DNA of 64,000 bases, from NCBI GenBank assembly GCA_016722445.1, contig JADKIZ010000001.1, positions 248,001 through 312,000 of the forward strand, read 5' to 3'. The notes below the pieces were generated by a model. It was not told the DNA's origin and ran no database searches. It saw nothing but the letters and a program-made list of their open reading frames with translations. This DNA comes from Flavobacteriales bacterium. GTDB lineage: Bacteria; Bacteroidota; Bacteroidia; Flavobacteriales_D; Sanyastnellaceae. This document shows positions 8,813 through 16,905 of this stretch, in pieces (positions within the stretch are counted from its first letter, which is position 1; every line of letters begins with the position of its first letter). A program made the translations under genes and the position numbers.

Positions 8813-9326
8813 CAAACATCTTTCTTTTAAGTTCTGCAATGGCTATTTTTTTTTCCCTCGACTTTCCTATTCGCAAAACATCCACTAAACACAGCATCTC
8901 ATAAAACAAAGATGTTGTATCAACCACTTCTGGCACTGTAGCATACAATGGCTGAATGGATTGTCCTCGCAAAGTACCTTTAGCATATGGCCAAACGTAT
9001 TGCTCTTCACTTGTGAACTCCTTATCCAACGGCGGGCCACTGTGGGCCGTGGGCACTCCCTTAACCAATGCACCTGGCTTTTGTGGAAAAACGTAAGCCA
9101 CCCCATATACGAGAAAATCAAAAAATGCCGACTTCAAAACAATCTTTTCCGATTTTGACATGAGGTTACAATACTCCAATCTTGTCAATGATTGACTGAT
9201 TTCAGATTGACTCATCTTCAATGAAAACGCGATTGATTTTTGATTCCAAGGTTCTTGCCTCAATGAAACAATCTTGAGAAGTATCAGCACGTCTTGTGAC
9301 TTTAGCTGAAATGAAATTTGTGCCAT
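8805..9326 (-). CDS. Winged-helix regulator paired with the nucleotidyltransferase
   Basis: 173 aa. Residues 10-60 form a MarR-like winged helix-turn-helix (IAFSLKMSQSEISQSLTRLE). The rest contains a distinctive GVPTAHSGPPL segment (residues 90-100) and PYAKGTLRGQSIQPLY, which I recognise as recurring in regulators encoded next to AbiEii-type nucleotidyltransferases in many phyla. The likely role is antitoxin or autorepressor; this is inferred from context. Start at the ATG at 9326: a -7 box ends 4 nt upstream, so the transcript is predicted to be leaderless. An upstream in-frame start at 9353 would lie inside the operator. The stop overlaps the toxin start (ATGAATAA). Confidence 0.8.
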   Translation of the reverse strand: MAQISFQLKSQDVLILLKIVSLRQEPWNQKSIAFSLKMSQSEISQSLTRLEYCNLMSKSEKIVLKSAFFDFLVYGVAYVFPQKPGALVKGVPTAHSGPPLDKEFTSEEQYVWPYAKGTLRGQSIQPLYATVPEVVDTTSLFYEMLCLVDVLRIGKSREKKIAIAELKRKMFDE

Positions 9327-9330
9327 ATCA

Positions 9331-9362
9331 CAAAGATATATCGCATATCGCAAATTGCGATA
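9331..9362 (-). promoter_or_regulatory. Promoter and palindromic operator of the regulator/toxin pair
   Basis: The -7 box TATCTTTG (minus strand, 9338-9331) lies 4 nt from the ATG. Directly upstream is a perfect 17-bp palindrome, TATCGCAAATTGCGATA (9346-9362, central A), with a third half-site TATCGCA at 9339-9345 in direct repeat. The half-sites cover the region upstream of the box, the usual place for autorepression by the winged-helix protein. The binding assignment is inferred. Confidence 0.7.
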
Positions 9363-9405
9363 AATTTATTCAGCCCGGTAAATCGGAAGAAATAAAAACA
9401 ATTCA

Positions 9406-10059
9406 CTACCCCATTTGCAATACCTGCTCACTCACCACAAGTTTACCAGCTGTTTTGGCCACAACTTCCTCTACCGTTACGCCTGGAGCGATTTCCAGCA
9501 AATGAAAAGCACCATCACGCACATCAAACACGCCCAGATCAGTGACAATTTTTTTCACGCAGCGCACACCTGTGAGTGGAAGGTCACAGTTGGAAAGTAA
9601 TTTTGAATGACCTGCCTTATCGCAATGTTGCATGGCCACGATGATGTTTTTTGCTGATGCGACAAGATCCATTGCGCCACCCATTCCTTTTACCATTTTA
9701 CCCGGAACCTTCCAATTGGCGATGTCGCCATTTTCCGAAACTTCCATGGCGCCAAGGATGGTGAGATCCACTTTTTGAGCGCGGATCATTCCGAAACTCA
9801 ATGCGCTGTCGAAGAAAACCGAACCTGGCAATGTGGTGATGGTTTGTTTACCTGCGTTGATGAGATCAGCATCTTCATCACCGTCAAATGGAAAAGGTCC
9901 CATGCCGAGCAATCCATTTTCTGATTGCAATTCCACATCAATTCCAGCGGGAAGGTAATTGGCCACCAAGGTTGGAATACCAATTCCAAGGTTGACATAC
10001 ATACCATCTTTTACTTCCTGTGCAATGCGTTTTGCAATGCCAATTTTATCGAGAGCCAT
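9406..10059 (-). CDS. scoB: 3-oxoacid CoA-transferase, subunit B
   Basis: 217 aa. With subunit A it moves CoA between succinyl-CoA and acetoacetate (or related 3-oxoacids), feeding ketone bodies and leucine or fatty-acid breakdown into acetyl-CoA. The catalytic glutamate is in QSENGLLGMG, and GMGGAMDL and DLPLTG are family blocks. Length is normal for the separate B subunit. It starts 14 bp after scoA and is co-transcribed with it. The choice of SCOT over acetate or butyrate variants rests on overall similarity and the two-subunit layout. Confidence 0.92.
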   Translation of the reverse strand: MALDKIGIAKRIAQEVKDGMYVNLGIGIPTLVANYLPAGIDVELQSENGLLGMGPFPFDGDEDADLINAGKQTITTLPGSVFFDSALSFGMIRAQKVDLTILGAMEVSENGDIANWKVPGKMVKGMGGAMDLVASAKNIIVAMQHCDKAGHSKLLSNCDLPLTGVRCVKKIVTDLGVFDVRDGAFHLLEIAPGVTVEEVVAKTAGKLVVSEQVLQMG

Positions 10060-10073
10060 GATTTTTTCTTGTC

Positions 10074-10778
10074 TTAATTACGTGGGCGAACAGTACGTTG
10101 TTCAATGCGTTTTTCGTAGTTATTTCCCTGGAAGATGCGATGCACATAGATGCCAGGCAAATGGATCATATCAGGATCAAGTTCACCTGGTTCAACCAAT
10201 TCTTCCACTTCTGCAATGGTCACTTTTCCGGCCATCGCCATCAGCGGATTGAAATTGCGAGAAGTTGCGCGGAAGATCAAATTGCCTTTGGTATCACCTT
10301 TCCAAGCCTTTACGATAGCGAATTCAGCATCAAACGCCATTTCCAACAGATAGTGTTTACCATTAAAATCCCGAACTTCTTTTCCAATGGCTACTTCTGT
10401 ACCAACACCGGCAGGAGTAAAAATGGCGGGCATGCCATATCCCGCGGCAAGACAACGAGTAGCCAAAGTTCCTTGCGGAATGAGGTCCACTTCGAGTTCA
10501 CCACTCAGCATCTGCCTTTCAAATTCAGCATTTTCTCCCACATAAGATGAGATCATTTTTTTGACCTGCTTATTCTGTAGCAAGAGCCCTAGTCCGAAAT
10601 CATCGACCCCGGCATTATTGGAAATACAGGTGAGGTTCTTCACCCCCATTTTTACCAACTCGCTGATACTATTTTCAGGAATTCCACAGAGGCCGAAACC
10701 ACCCACCATGAGTGTCATTCCTTCCTGAATACCACGACATGCTTCTGTGGCATCCTTCACAACTTTATAAATAGGCAT
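10074..10778 (-). CDS. scoA: 3-oxoacid CoA-transferase, subunit A
   Basis: 234 aa. Family blocks are GMTLMVGGFGLCGIPE near the N-terminus, SNNAGVDDFGLG, and IPQGTLATRCLAAG. It pairs with scoB directly downstream. The start is placed at the ATG at 10778 (MPIYKVV) because the family begins there and a TAATTTTG box ends 21 nt upstream; an in-frame start at 10802 would overlap the promoter. Confidence 0.92.
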   Translation of the reverse strand: MPIYKVVKDATEACRGIQEGMTLMVGGFGLCGIPENSISELVKMGVKNLTCISNNAGVDDFGLGLLLQNKQVKKMISSYVGENAEFERQMLSGELEVDLIPQGTLATRCLAAGYGMPAIFTPAGVGTEVAIGKEVRDFNGKHYLLEMAFDAEFAIVKAWKGDTKGNLIFRATSRNFNPLMAMAGKVTIAEVEELVEPGELDPDMIHLPGIYVHRIFQGNNYEKRIEQRTVRPRN

Positions 10779-10799
10779 ACAATGAGATTTGTCTAAGGC

Positions 10800-10807
10800 C
10801 AAAATTA
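10800..10807 (-). promoter_or_regulatory. -7 box of scoAB
   Basis: TAATTTTG on the minus strand, exact TAnnTTTG, 21 nt before the scoA ATG. Confidence 0.5.
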
Positions 10808-10835
10808 GGCATTCTCAGTGTGTCATGACAAGACA

Positions 10836-13313
10836 TCAATCATCTCCATTTCCGGTGTCTTCAGAATCTTCTGTTGGAGGTAAGAATTCTTCCGTTTCTT
10901 TTGGCACAACAGTACCAATTGGTTCAATGATATCGTCATCTTCATCTTCTCCGAACAGACTGTCATAATCATCACCACCAATAAATCCGCCGGTTGATGC
11001 GGTTGATGTGGAAGAACAACCTTGTGGTTTAGCAAAATCACCAGTTGAGATTTTGATGTGTGAATCTGCGTAAACTTTTTTCATGTAGTAACCATAAATG
11101 GGAAGACCGGTATTTGCACCTTGTCCCAGAGCAGTGCTCGCGAAACGCACGGTAGGATCTTGTGCCCCTACCCAAACACCTGTCACGAGATCGGGAGTTA
11201 GTCCGATGAACCATCCATCCGTGTTGTTCTGTGTGGTACCCGTTTTACCGGCTGTCGGATAGGTGATACCGCCATAGGCTTTTCCCGCATTGCGAAGACG
11301 CACACCAGTTCCACTTCCACAACTTCCATCCACAACAGATTTCATCATGGTGACCATATCGTATGCCGCACATGGATCAAGAGCTTGCTCCACTTCAGGA
11401 TCAGGCTCATAAATCGCAATACCATTTTTGTCTTCGATACGAAGGATAAAAGTTGGTTTGATATAAACACCTTGATTGGCAAAAGAACTGAGAGCGCCGA
11501 CCATCTCGTACAAAGGAATATTCGCGGCACCGAGGGATATTGGACCCACAGGATCAAGATGTGATTTGATGCCTAACCTTCTCGCCAATTGAATGATATT
11601 GTCGATACCATATTGTTGAGCAAGACGCGCGGACACTGTGTTGACGGAATTCGCGAGAGCGCATTTCATGGAATAACTACCATAACCTCCGCCGCTGTTT
11701 TCCGGGCACCATTTTCCCCAACAGAATTTCGAACCATCTACCTGATCATTTGGATTTCGTCCCATACGCAAGGCTGTAGCGTAAACCAATGGTTTAAAAG
11801 TCGAACCAACCTGACGGGCAGATTGGTAAACATTGTCGAATTTGTAGTGTTTAAAATCGATACCGCCAACCCATGCTTTCACATGGCCACTGTGCGGATC
11901 GACACTCATCATGCTCGCGTGAAGAATGGCCTTGTTGTATTTTATACTGTCCAAGGGAGAAAGTGTGGTGTCGATCATACCCTTGTGACTATACAATCTC
12001 ATGTCCACTGGCGTATTGAATATTTCATCTATTTCTTTTTCGTTTGGAGCATTCCAAATATGTCCGCATCCATCTTTCTCTTCATTACAATGAAATGCGT
12101 CATGCCCTTCATGATTTATTTTTTCGATGTAAAATGCAGGGCGCTGACAATCCGGACAAAGTTCTCCTGTCAATATTTTATGACGGTCACTTTCGCGTAT
12201 AGCCCTTCCCATGATAGCCACACGATCCTTTTCACGAATCCCGTTATAGAAAGGATAGTTCTCCTTCTTCCTGCGATTCACGTCTTTGGTAAAAGCTGGT
12301 TGTAACTCTTTACGAAGATGTTCTTCCACGGCCCATTCTGCGTATTCCTGCATGCGGGAATCAATCGTTGTGTACACCTTTAATCCATCCCGGTAAACAT
12401 CGAATGGAGTGCCATCTGCTTTGGCATATTTCAGATTACCCTTATCATCTTTTTCGTTCAAAATTTTCTCCAATTCACTGCGCAACACTTCCCTGAAATA
12501 AGGTGCCAAGCCTTCATCATGGCTCATCCGTTGAAAGTCTATACCCAAAGGCAAAACCCGCAATGAATCATAGTCCTGATCTGATAGAAAATTATATTTC
12601 ACCATTTGATTCAGTACCACTTCTCTTCTTTTCATCACGAGAGAATCGCGTTTAATCGGATTGAAGAGGGATGAATTTTTGAGCATGCCGACGAGCATGG
12701 CAGATTGTTGCACATTCAATGAATCAGGAGAAGTATTGAAATAAATATGTGCTGCCGATTTAATTCCGACAGCTTGATTCAAAAAATCGTATTGGTTGAA
12801 ATAAAGAGCAATGATTTCATCTTTGGTATAAAGACGTTCAATTCTGCAAGCGATAATCCATTCCCTGATTTTCTGAAAAAGCCTTCTTGGTTTGGAGACA
12901 TTCTCATATTTTTTGGTGAACTGCATTTTCGCCAATTGCTGTGTAATGGTGCTACCACCACCGCTTCCTCCGAAAGCAAATACAGCCCGAAACAATCCGA
13001 GGTAATCGACACCGCTGTGCTCACGAAAACGAATATCTTCGGTTGCCAACAAGGCATTGACCAAATGAGGAGGCAATTCACTGTATTTCGCATCCGAGCG
13101 ATTTTCCTTGTAGTAAGCACCTAAGGTTTTGCCGTCACTGGCGATCACTTGAGAAGCGAGGTTAATTTTTGGATTGGCCAATGCTTCAACATCCGGCAAA
13201 CCGCTGAACATGGCGATAAGCACGATGGTGGTCATCAGCACAAGAGGAGTAAGTGCGATGATCCATATCCTGCGGGTAATTTTACTTTTCGAAGAGGAGG
13301 ATTGGTTGGCCAT
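10836..13313 (-). CDS. Class A penicillin-binding protein (PBP1A type)
   Basis: 825 aa bifunctional peptidoglycan synthase. One N-terminal membrane helix (residues 15-35) anchors it in the inner membrane. The glycosyltransferase domain shows TEDIRFREHSGVD (catalytic Glu92) and GGSTITQQLAK. The transpeptidase domain shows STFK (active-site Ser near 505), SVN and KTGTT near 688. Between them, at about residues 384-417, is an insertion with a CPDC pair and later Cys and His residues that looks like a zinc ribbon. The C-terminal tail is very acidic (GGDDYDSLFGEDEDDD). A weak -7-like box (TACGTTTC, 13321-13328) precedes it. Confidence 0.93.
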   Translation of the reverse strand: MANQSSSSKSKITRRIWIIALTPLVLMTTIVLIAMFSGLPDVEALANPKINLASQVIASDGKTLGAYYKENRSDAKYSELPPHLVNALLATEDIRFREHSGVDYLGLFRAVFAFGGSGGGSTITQQLAKMQFTKKYENVSKPRRLFQKIREWIIACRIERLYTKDEIIALYFNQYDFLNQAVGIKSAAHIYFNTSPDSLNVQQSAMLVGMLKNSSLFNPIKRDSLVMKRREVVLNQMVKYNFLSDQDYDSLRVLPLGIDFQRMSHDEGLAPYFREVLRSELEKILNEKDDKGNLKYAKADGTPFDVYRDGLKVYTTIDSRMQEYAEWAVEEHLRKELQPAFTKDVNRRKKENYPFYNGIREKDRVAIMGRAIRESDRHKILTGELCPDCQRPAFYIEKINHEGHDAFHCNEEKDGCGHIWNAPNEKEIDEIFNTPVDMRLYSHKGMIDTTLSPLDSIKYNKAILHASMMSVDPHSGHVKAWVGGIDFKHYKFDNVYQSARQVGSTFKPLVYATALRMGRNPNDQVDGSKFCWGKWCPENSGGGYGSYSMKCALANSVNTVSARLAQQYGIDNIIQLARRLGIKSHLDPVGPISLGAANIPLYEMVGALSSFANQGVYIKPTFILRIEDKNGIAIYEPDPEVEQALDPCAAYDMVTMMKSVVDGSCGSGTGVRLRNAGKAYGGITYPTAGKTGTTQNNTDGWFIGLTPDLVTGVWVGAQDPTVRFASTALGQGANTGLPIYGYYMKKVYADSHIKISTGDFAKPQGCSSTSTASTGGFIGGDDYDSLFGEDEDDDIIEPIGTVVPKETEEFLPPTEDSEDTGNGDD

Positions 13314-13638
13314 GGGTCTGGAAACGTAGGAAGGTCAAAATTATTCGCATTCCAAGAACAATTCCGAGAAATCAGGCCCTTGCATTCACATTGATGGGTT
13401 AAGAAATACTCCCACTGAGGAATAGTCTGGTAAAATGTTAAAATTACATTTCGAATGATACGAAAGGAATCAATTTCAGCGCGTGATTGTTGAACCTCGT
13501 CGACATTGATATCCAATCACATACATTTACATCAAGAAAATTGAATTTCCAATAAACCCGAAACAAAATGGATTGTTTCGATGGGGTAAAACAACGAATG
13601 AGTCTATTCAAATGTCTTCAGAAACATAAAGCCATCAC
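13314..13638. other. 325-bp divergent gap with no gene seen
   Basis: AT-rich region between the PBP gene (minus) and the Cys-rich T9SS protein gene (plus). Apart from the weak PBP -7 box I find no exact TAnnTTTG match for the plus-strand gene, no RNA gene and no obvious repeat. Confidence 0.5.
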
Positions 13639-16600
13639 ATGAAACCAATTTATTCCTTTCTTTTTCTATTCGCACTTGCTTACACATCATTGGGACAAAC
13701 GATTTGGGGCTGCACCGATCCAACGGCACAGAACTACAATTCGGAAGCCAATACTGATGCAGGAAATTGCTGCTATACCAACTACCTCACGTTTACCGGA
13801 GGAAATGTTTACGCGGCATTTTATTGGTCAGCCAATGGTTTATACCTGAGCTACTACCCCGGACTGGATGTTGAACCCGGTGTTTGCGTTACCGAAGGCT
13901 GTATTACAGTTCAAATCAGCCCAAATTCACCAGGATACTCTGACATGACTTTTTATCTGAATGGAGAAGTGCTGGATTCCTTTACTTCCGATGAACTTTA
14001 TCTGGCCGAAGGCATCATCATACTCAGTGTAGGTGAAACAGAATTTGGTTGTACCGACCAATACGCATGCAACTACAATCCACTCGCAACATGTGATGAT
14101 CAAAGTTGTTATTATTCATGCTACGGCTGTACAAATCCGGAATCATACAACTATGACCCCGAGGCCCTGATTGACGATGGTTCTTGCTGTTCAGCAGAAA
14201 ACTATATGACATTGACCACGGATGCAGCTGATGGTAATGCCTTTGAATTTTACATTTTTAGTTCTTACAACGGATATTACATTACCGGATCTGAAGGCTC
14301 TACATTTTGTCTTCCTGAAGGTTGTTATGAAATCTATCCCTATTACTACTTTGATCCAAACGTAGAACAGACCATTGTGAATGTGACCATCACCGACGCC
14401 AACGGTGACATTGTTTTCCAGGCACCACTTTCGAATGACACCCAACAAGGAGTAAGCTTTGCATACAACGCAATAGCAGGTTGCACAGAGACATTCGCAT
14501 GCAATTATGATCCATCGGCAACCTGTAATGATGGCTCATGCGATTATTCATGTCTCGGTTGCACAAATCCAGAAGCTGCCAATTTCGATCCTGATGCGAC
14601 TATTGATGATGGAACATGCTGTGATCATTTCTACAGCCTCTCGGCGGTTGGTTCAACTTTCTATTACAGCATTTATACGAATGGACAAGGTGGGGCTAGT
14701 GGCTATTACCCAGAATTGAGTGCATTCTGTCTTGCCGACGGTTGCATCAATTTCGATATCTGGGCTGATGCTTCAATGACAACAATTCCTTTCGACTGGC
14801 AATTGCTGGATGAAGAAGGCAACGTGGTAGCGTCGGGCACAGTGACAGAGCCATTCGGTGGAAATTTCCAAATTGGCATCAATGTCATTTCCGGCTGTAG
14901 CAATCCGTCTGCATGTAATTACAACCCTGAAGCCAACTGCGACGACTATCAAACTTGTGTTTACAATTGTTATGGCTGTACAGACCCTGCAGCACCAAAC
15001 TACGATCCGGATGCATTGTATGATGATGGTACGTGTTGCACAGACGATTGGTACGTTCTTGAATCCGAAGTTGCTGGATATTTCCAGGTATACAATCAAT
15101 ATGGAAATGGCATAGGTGGACAAACACCTGACGACGCGGGCTTCTGCATGCCAGAAGGATGTTTCGGTCTGATGTTCTATCCGATGAATTATGCGAATAC
15201 CGATTTTACCATCCAACTCATCAGCAATGGCGAAGTCATTGGAACTGCGACATTCGATCCATTGTTTGGAGGAGCCAATATCCAGATCAGCAATGGCGAA
15301 GTTATCGGATGTCTTGATGCCGCAGCATGTAACTATAATGCTGAGGCTACGTGCGGAGACTATACACTTTGCGATTACGGATGTTATGGCTGCACAAATC
15401 CTGATGCACCCAATTATGATCCTGGAGCAACATTGGACAATGGCACCTGCTGCACCAATAGCTGGTACACTATAGAAATGAGCGCTCCCGGTTATTGGTG
15501 TACCAGTTCATTGGTTGACTACAATTACGGCTACGGATATTATCCTGATCAGAATGGTTTTTGTGTAGATGGAGAATGCGTGCAGTTCTATGCATGGTCA
15601 TATGATGGATCGCCAATCACGTATACCATCTATGATGAGAATGGCAATGCGATTTCAACAGGTGAATCAAGTTCCTGGGGCATGCTCAATGTGATTACCG
15701 GTGAAGGTTATGTGTCCGGTTGCGCTGATATGGGTGCTTGCAACTATGACCCCAATGTAACCTGCCCTGACTATTACGCTTGCGATTATAGTTGTTATGG
15801 TTGTACAGATCCAACTGCAGCGAACTATGACGAAGCTGCGACAATTGACAATGGTTTATGCTGTACCACAACATGGTATAATGTAACCATGTCAGGTAGT
15901 GCTTATTGGTCCATTGGTAATTTCAATTATCAATACGGAGGAGGTATGTACCCTGATCAGGATGGTTTCTGCTTCGATGGCACGTGTTTTTCTATCATGG
16001 TTTATCCATTGGAAACTGAAACCGTAGAGTATTCCATTACGAACTCAGATGGCACCGTGATATTTAGCGGTATAGCTTATCCATTCTCCTACCAGTTTAC
16101 TTCTGTAAGTCTCACCGATGAAGTTGCCGGTTGTACTGAAATATCCGCTTGCAACTACAATCCTGAAGCGACATGTGAAGAGGGTTCTTGCAATTATTAT
16201 TGCGGTGGCTGCACGGATACAGAAGCTCTCAATTACAATCCGCAGGCACTTTTTGATGATGGATCATGCTTCTATTCAGCCGATCCACCAAACATGGGTA
16301 TGGCCATGATGCCTGACGAAGAAAACAATCAGTTCTGGGTGATTGTGAATGTAACCGATGAAGGAAATGGCTCTCCATATTTGCTCAGATCAGATTACGA
16401 TGATGAAACATTAATGGTGAATGCTCCTGGTGAATATCTCGCAGGACCTTATCCATGCAATGTGGATGTGGCGTTTGAGCTTCAAAGTATGACAGCAGGT
16501 ATGGTCACATACATGAATACCACCTTGGAAGGTGCCTGTGCGCTGACAAACGGCACAGAGGATAAACCCGTTGAATCAAATCAACTGAGCATTTATCCGA

Positions 16601-16818
16601 ACCCGAACAATGGACGATTTGTCATCAATGGCATTACAGCATCACGCGCCCGTATTCAAATTACCGATGTCAGTGGCAGAATTGTGATGGATGAAACAAT
16701 GAATGTTTCATCAGATAAAGTTGAATTGAACACAGAAGAACTTACCAATGGAATCTATCAGGTAAGTGTAATCAGTTCCGAAAACGTCCATACAACACGG
16801 ATGATTGTCAGAAAATAA
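13639..16818 (+). CDS. T9SS-secreted Cys-rich repeat protein
   Basis: 1059 aa. A Sec signal peptide (MKPIYSFLFLFALAYTSLGQ) is followed by a single GCTDPTAQNYNSEA unit and then six modules of about 140 aa starting near residues 137, 280, 418, 556, 693 and 830. Each module begins with two back-to-back Cys-rich units of the type GCTxxxACNYxPxATC and GCTxPxAxNYDPxAxxDDGxCC. Five are followed by a beta-sandwich of about 85 aa; the last runs into a different domain. The Asp/Asn spacing suggests calcium binding with disulfides. The C-terminus (IYPNPNNGRF, ISDVSGR-like core, KLxxGIYxVxV pattern) is a type A T9SS sorting domain. Probably cell-surface or released; function unknown, adhesion plausible. 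Confidence 0.9.
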   Translation: MKPIYSFLFLFALAYTSLGQTIWGCTDPTAQNYNSEANTDAGNCCYTNYLTFTGGNVYAAFYWSANGLYLSYYPGLDVEPGVCVTEGCITVQISPNSPGYSDMTFYLNGEVLDSFTSDELYLAEGIIILSVGETEFGCTDQYACNYNPLATCDDQSCYYSCYGCTNPESYNYDPEALIDDGSCCSAENYMTLTTDAADGNAFEFYIFSSYNGYYITGSEGSTFCLPEGCYEIYPYYYFDPNVEQTIVNVTITDANGDIVFQAPLSNDTQQGVSFAYNAIAGCTETFACNYDPSATCNDGSCDYSCLGCTNPEAANFDPDATIDDGTCCDHFYSLSAVGSTFYYSIYTNGQGGASGYYPELSAFCLADGCINFDIWADASMTTIPFDWQLLDEEGNVVASGTVTEPFGGNFQIGINVISGCSNPSACNYNPEANCDDYQTCVYNCYGCTDPAAPNYDPDALYDDGTCCTDDWYVLESEVAGYFQVYNQYGNGIGGQTPDDAGFCMPEGCFGLMFYPMNYANTDFTIQLISNGEVIGTATFDPLFGGANIQISNGEVIGCLDAAACNYNAEATCGDYTLCDYGCYGCTNPDAPNYDPGATLDNGTCCTNSWYTIEMSAPGYWCTSSLVDYNYGYGYYPDQNGFCVDGECVQFYAWSYDGSPITYTIYDENGNAISTGESSSWGMLNVITGEGYVSGCADMGACNYDPNVTCPDYYACDYSCYGCTDPTAANYDEAATIDNGLCCTTTWYNVTMSGSAYWSIGNFNYQYGGGMYPDQDGFCFDGTCFSIMVYPLETETVEYSITNSDGTVIFSGIAYPFSYQFTSVSLTDEVAGCTEISACNYNPEATCEEGSCNYYCGGCTDTEALNYNPQALFDDGSCFYSADPPNMGMAMMPDEENNQFWVIVNVTDEGNGSPYLLRSDYDDETLMVNAPGEYLAGPYPCNVDVAFELQSMTAGMVTYMNTTLEGACALTNGTEDKPVESNQLSIYPNPNNGRFVINGITASRARIQITDVSGRIVMDETMNVSSDKVELNTEELTNGIYQVSVISSENVHTTRMIVRK

Positions 16819-16871
16819 AACGTGTTGAACAGAAAACCTGCAAGGCGACAATCATTTGTTTTACATCCAAT

Positions 16872-16905
16872 AAAAAATGGCCTCGAAAATTCGGGGCCAT
16901 TTTTA
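16872..16905. terminator. Bidirectional terminator between the Cys-rich gene and uvrC
   Basis: The stem AAAATGGCC-T-CGA pairs with TCG-G-GGCCATTTT around a 4-nt AAAT loop, with A and T tracts on both sides. It serves both convergent genes and overlaps the uvrC stop codon (TAA at 16905-16903). Confidence 0.85.
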
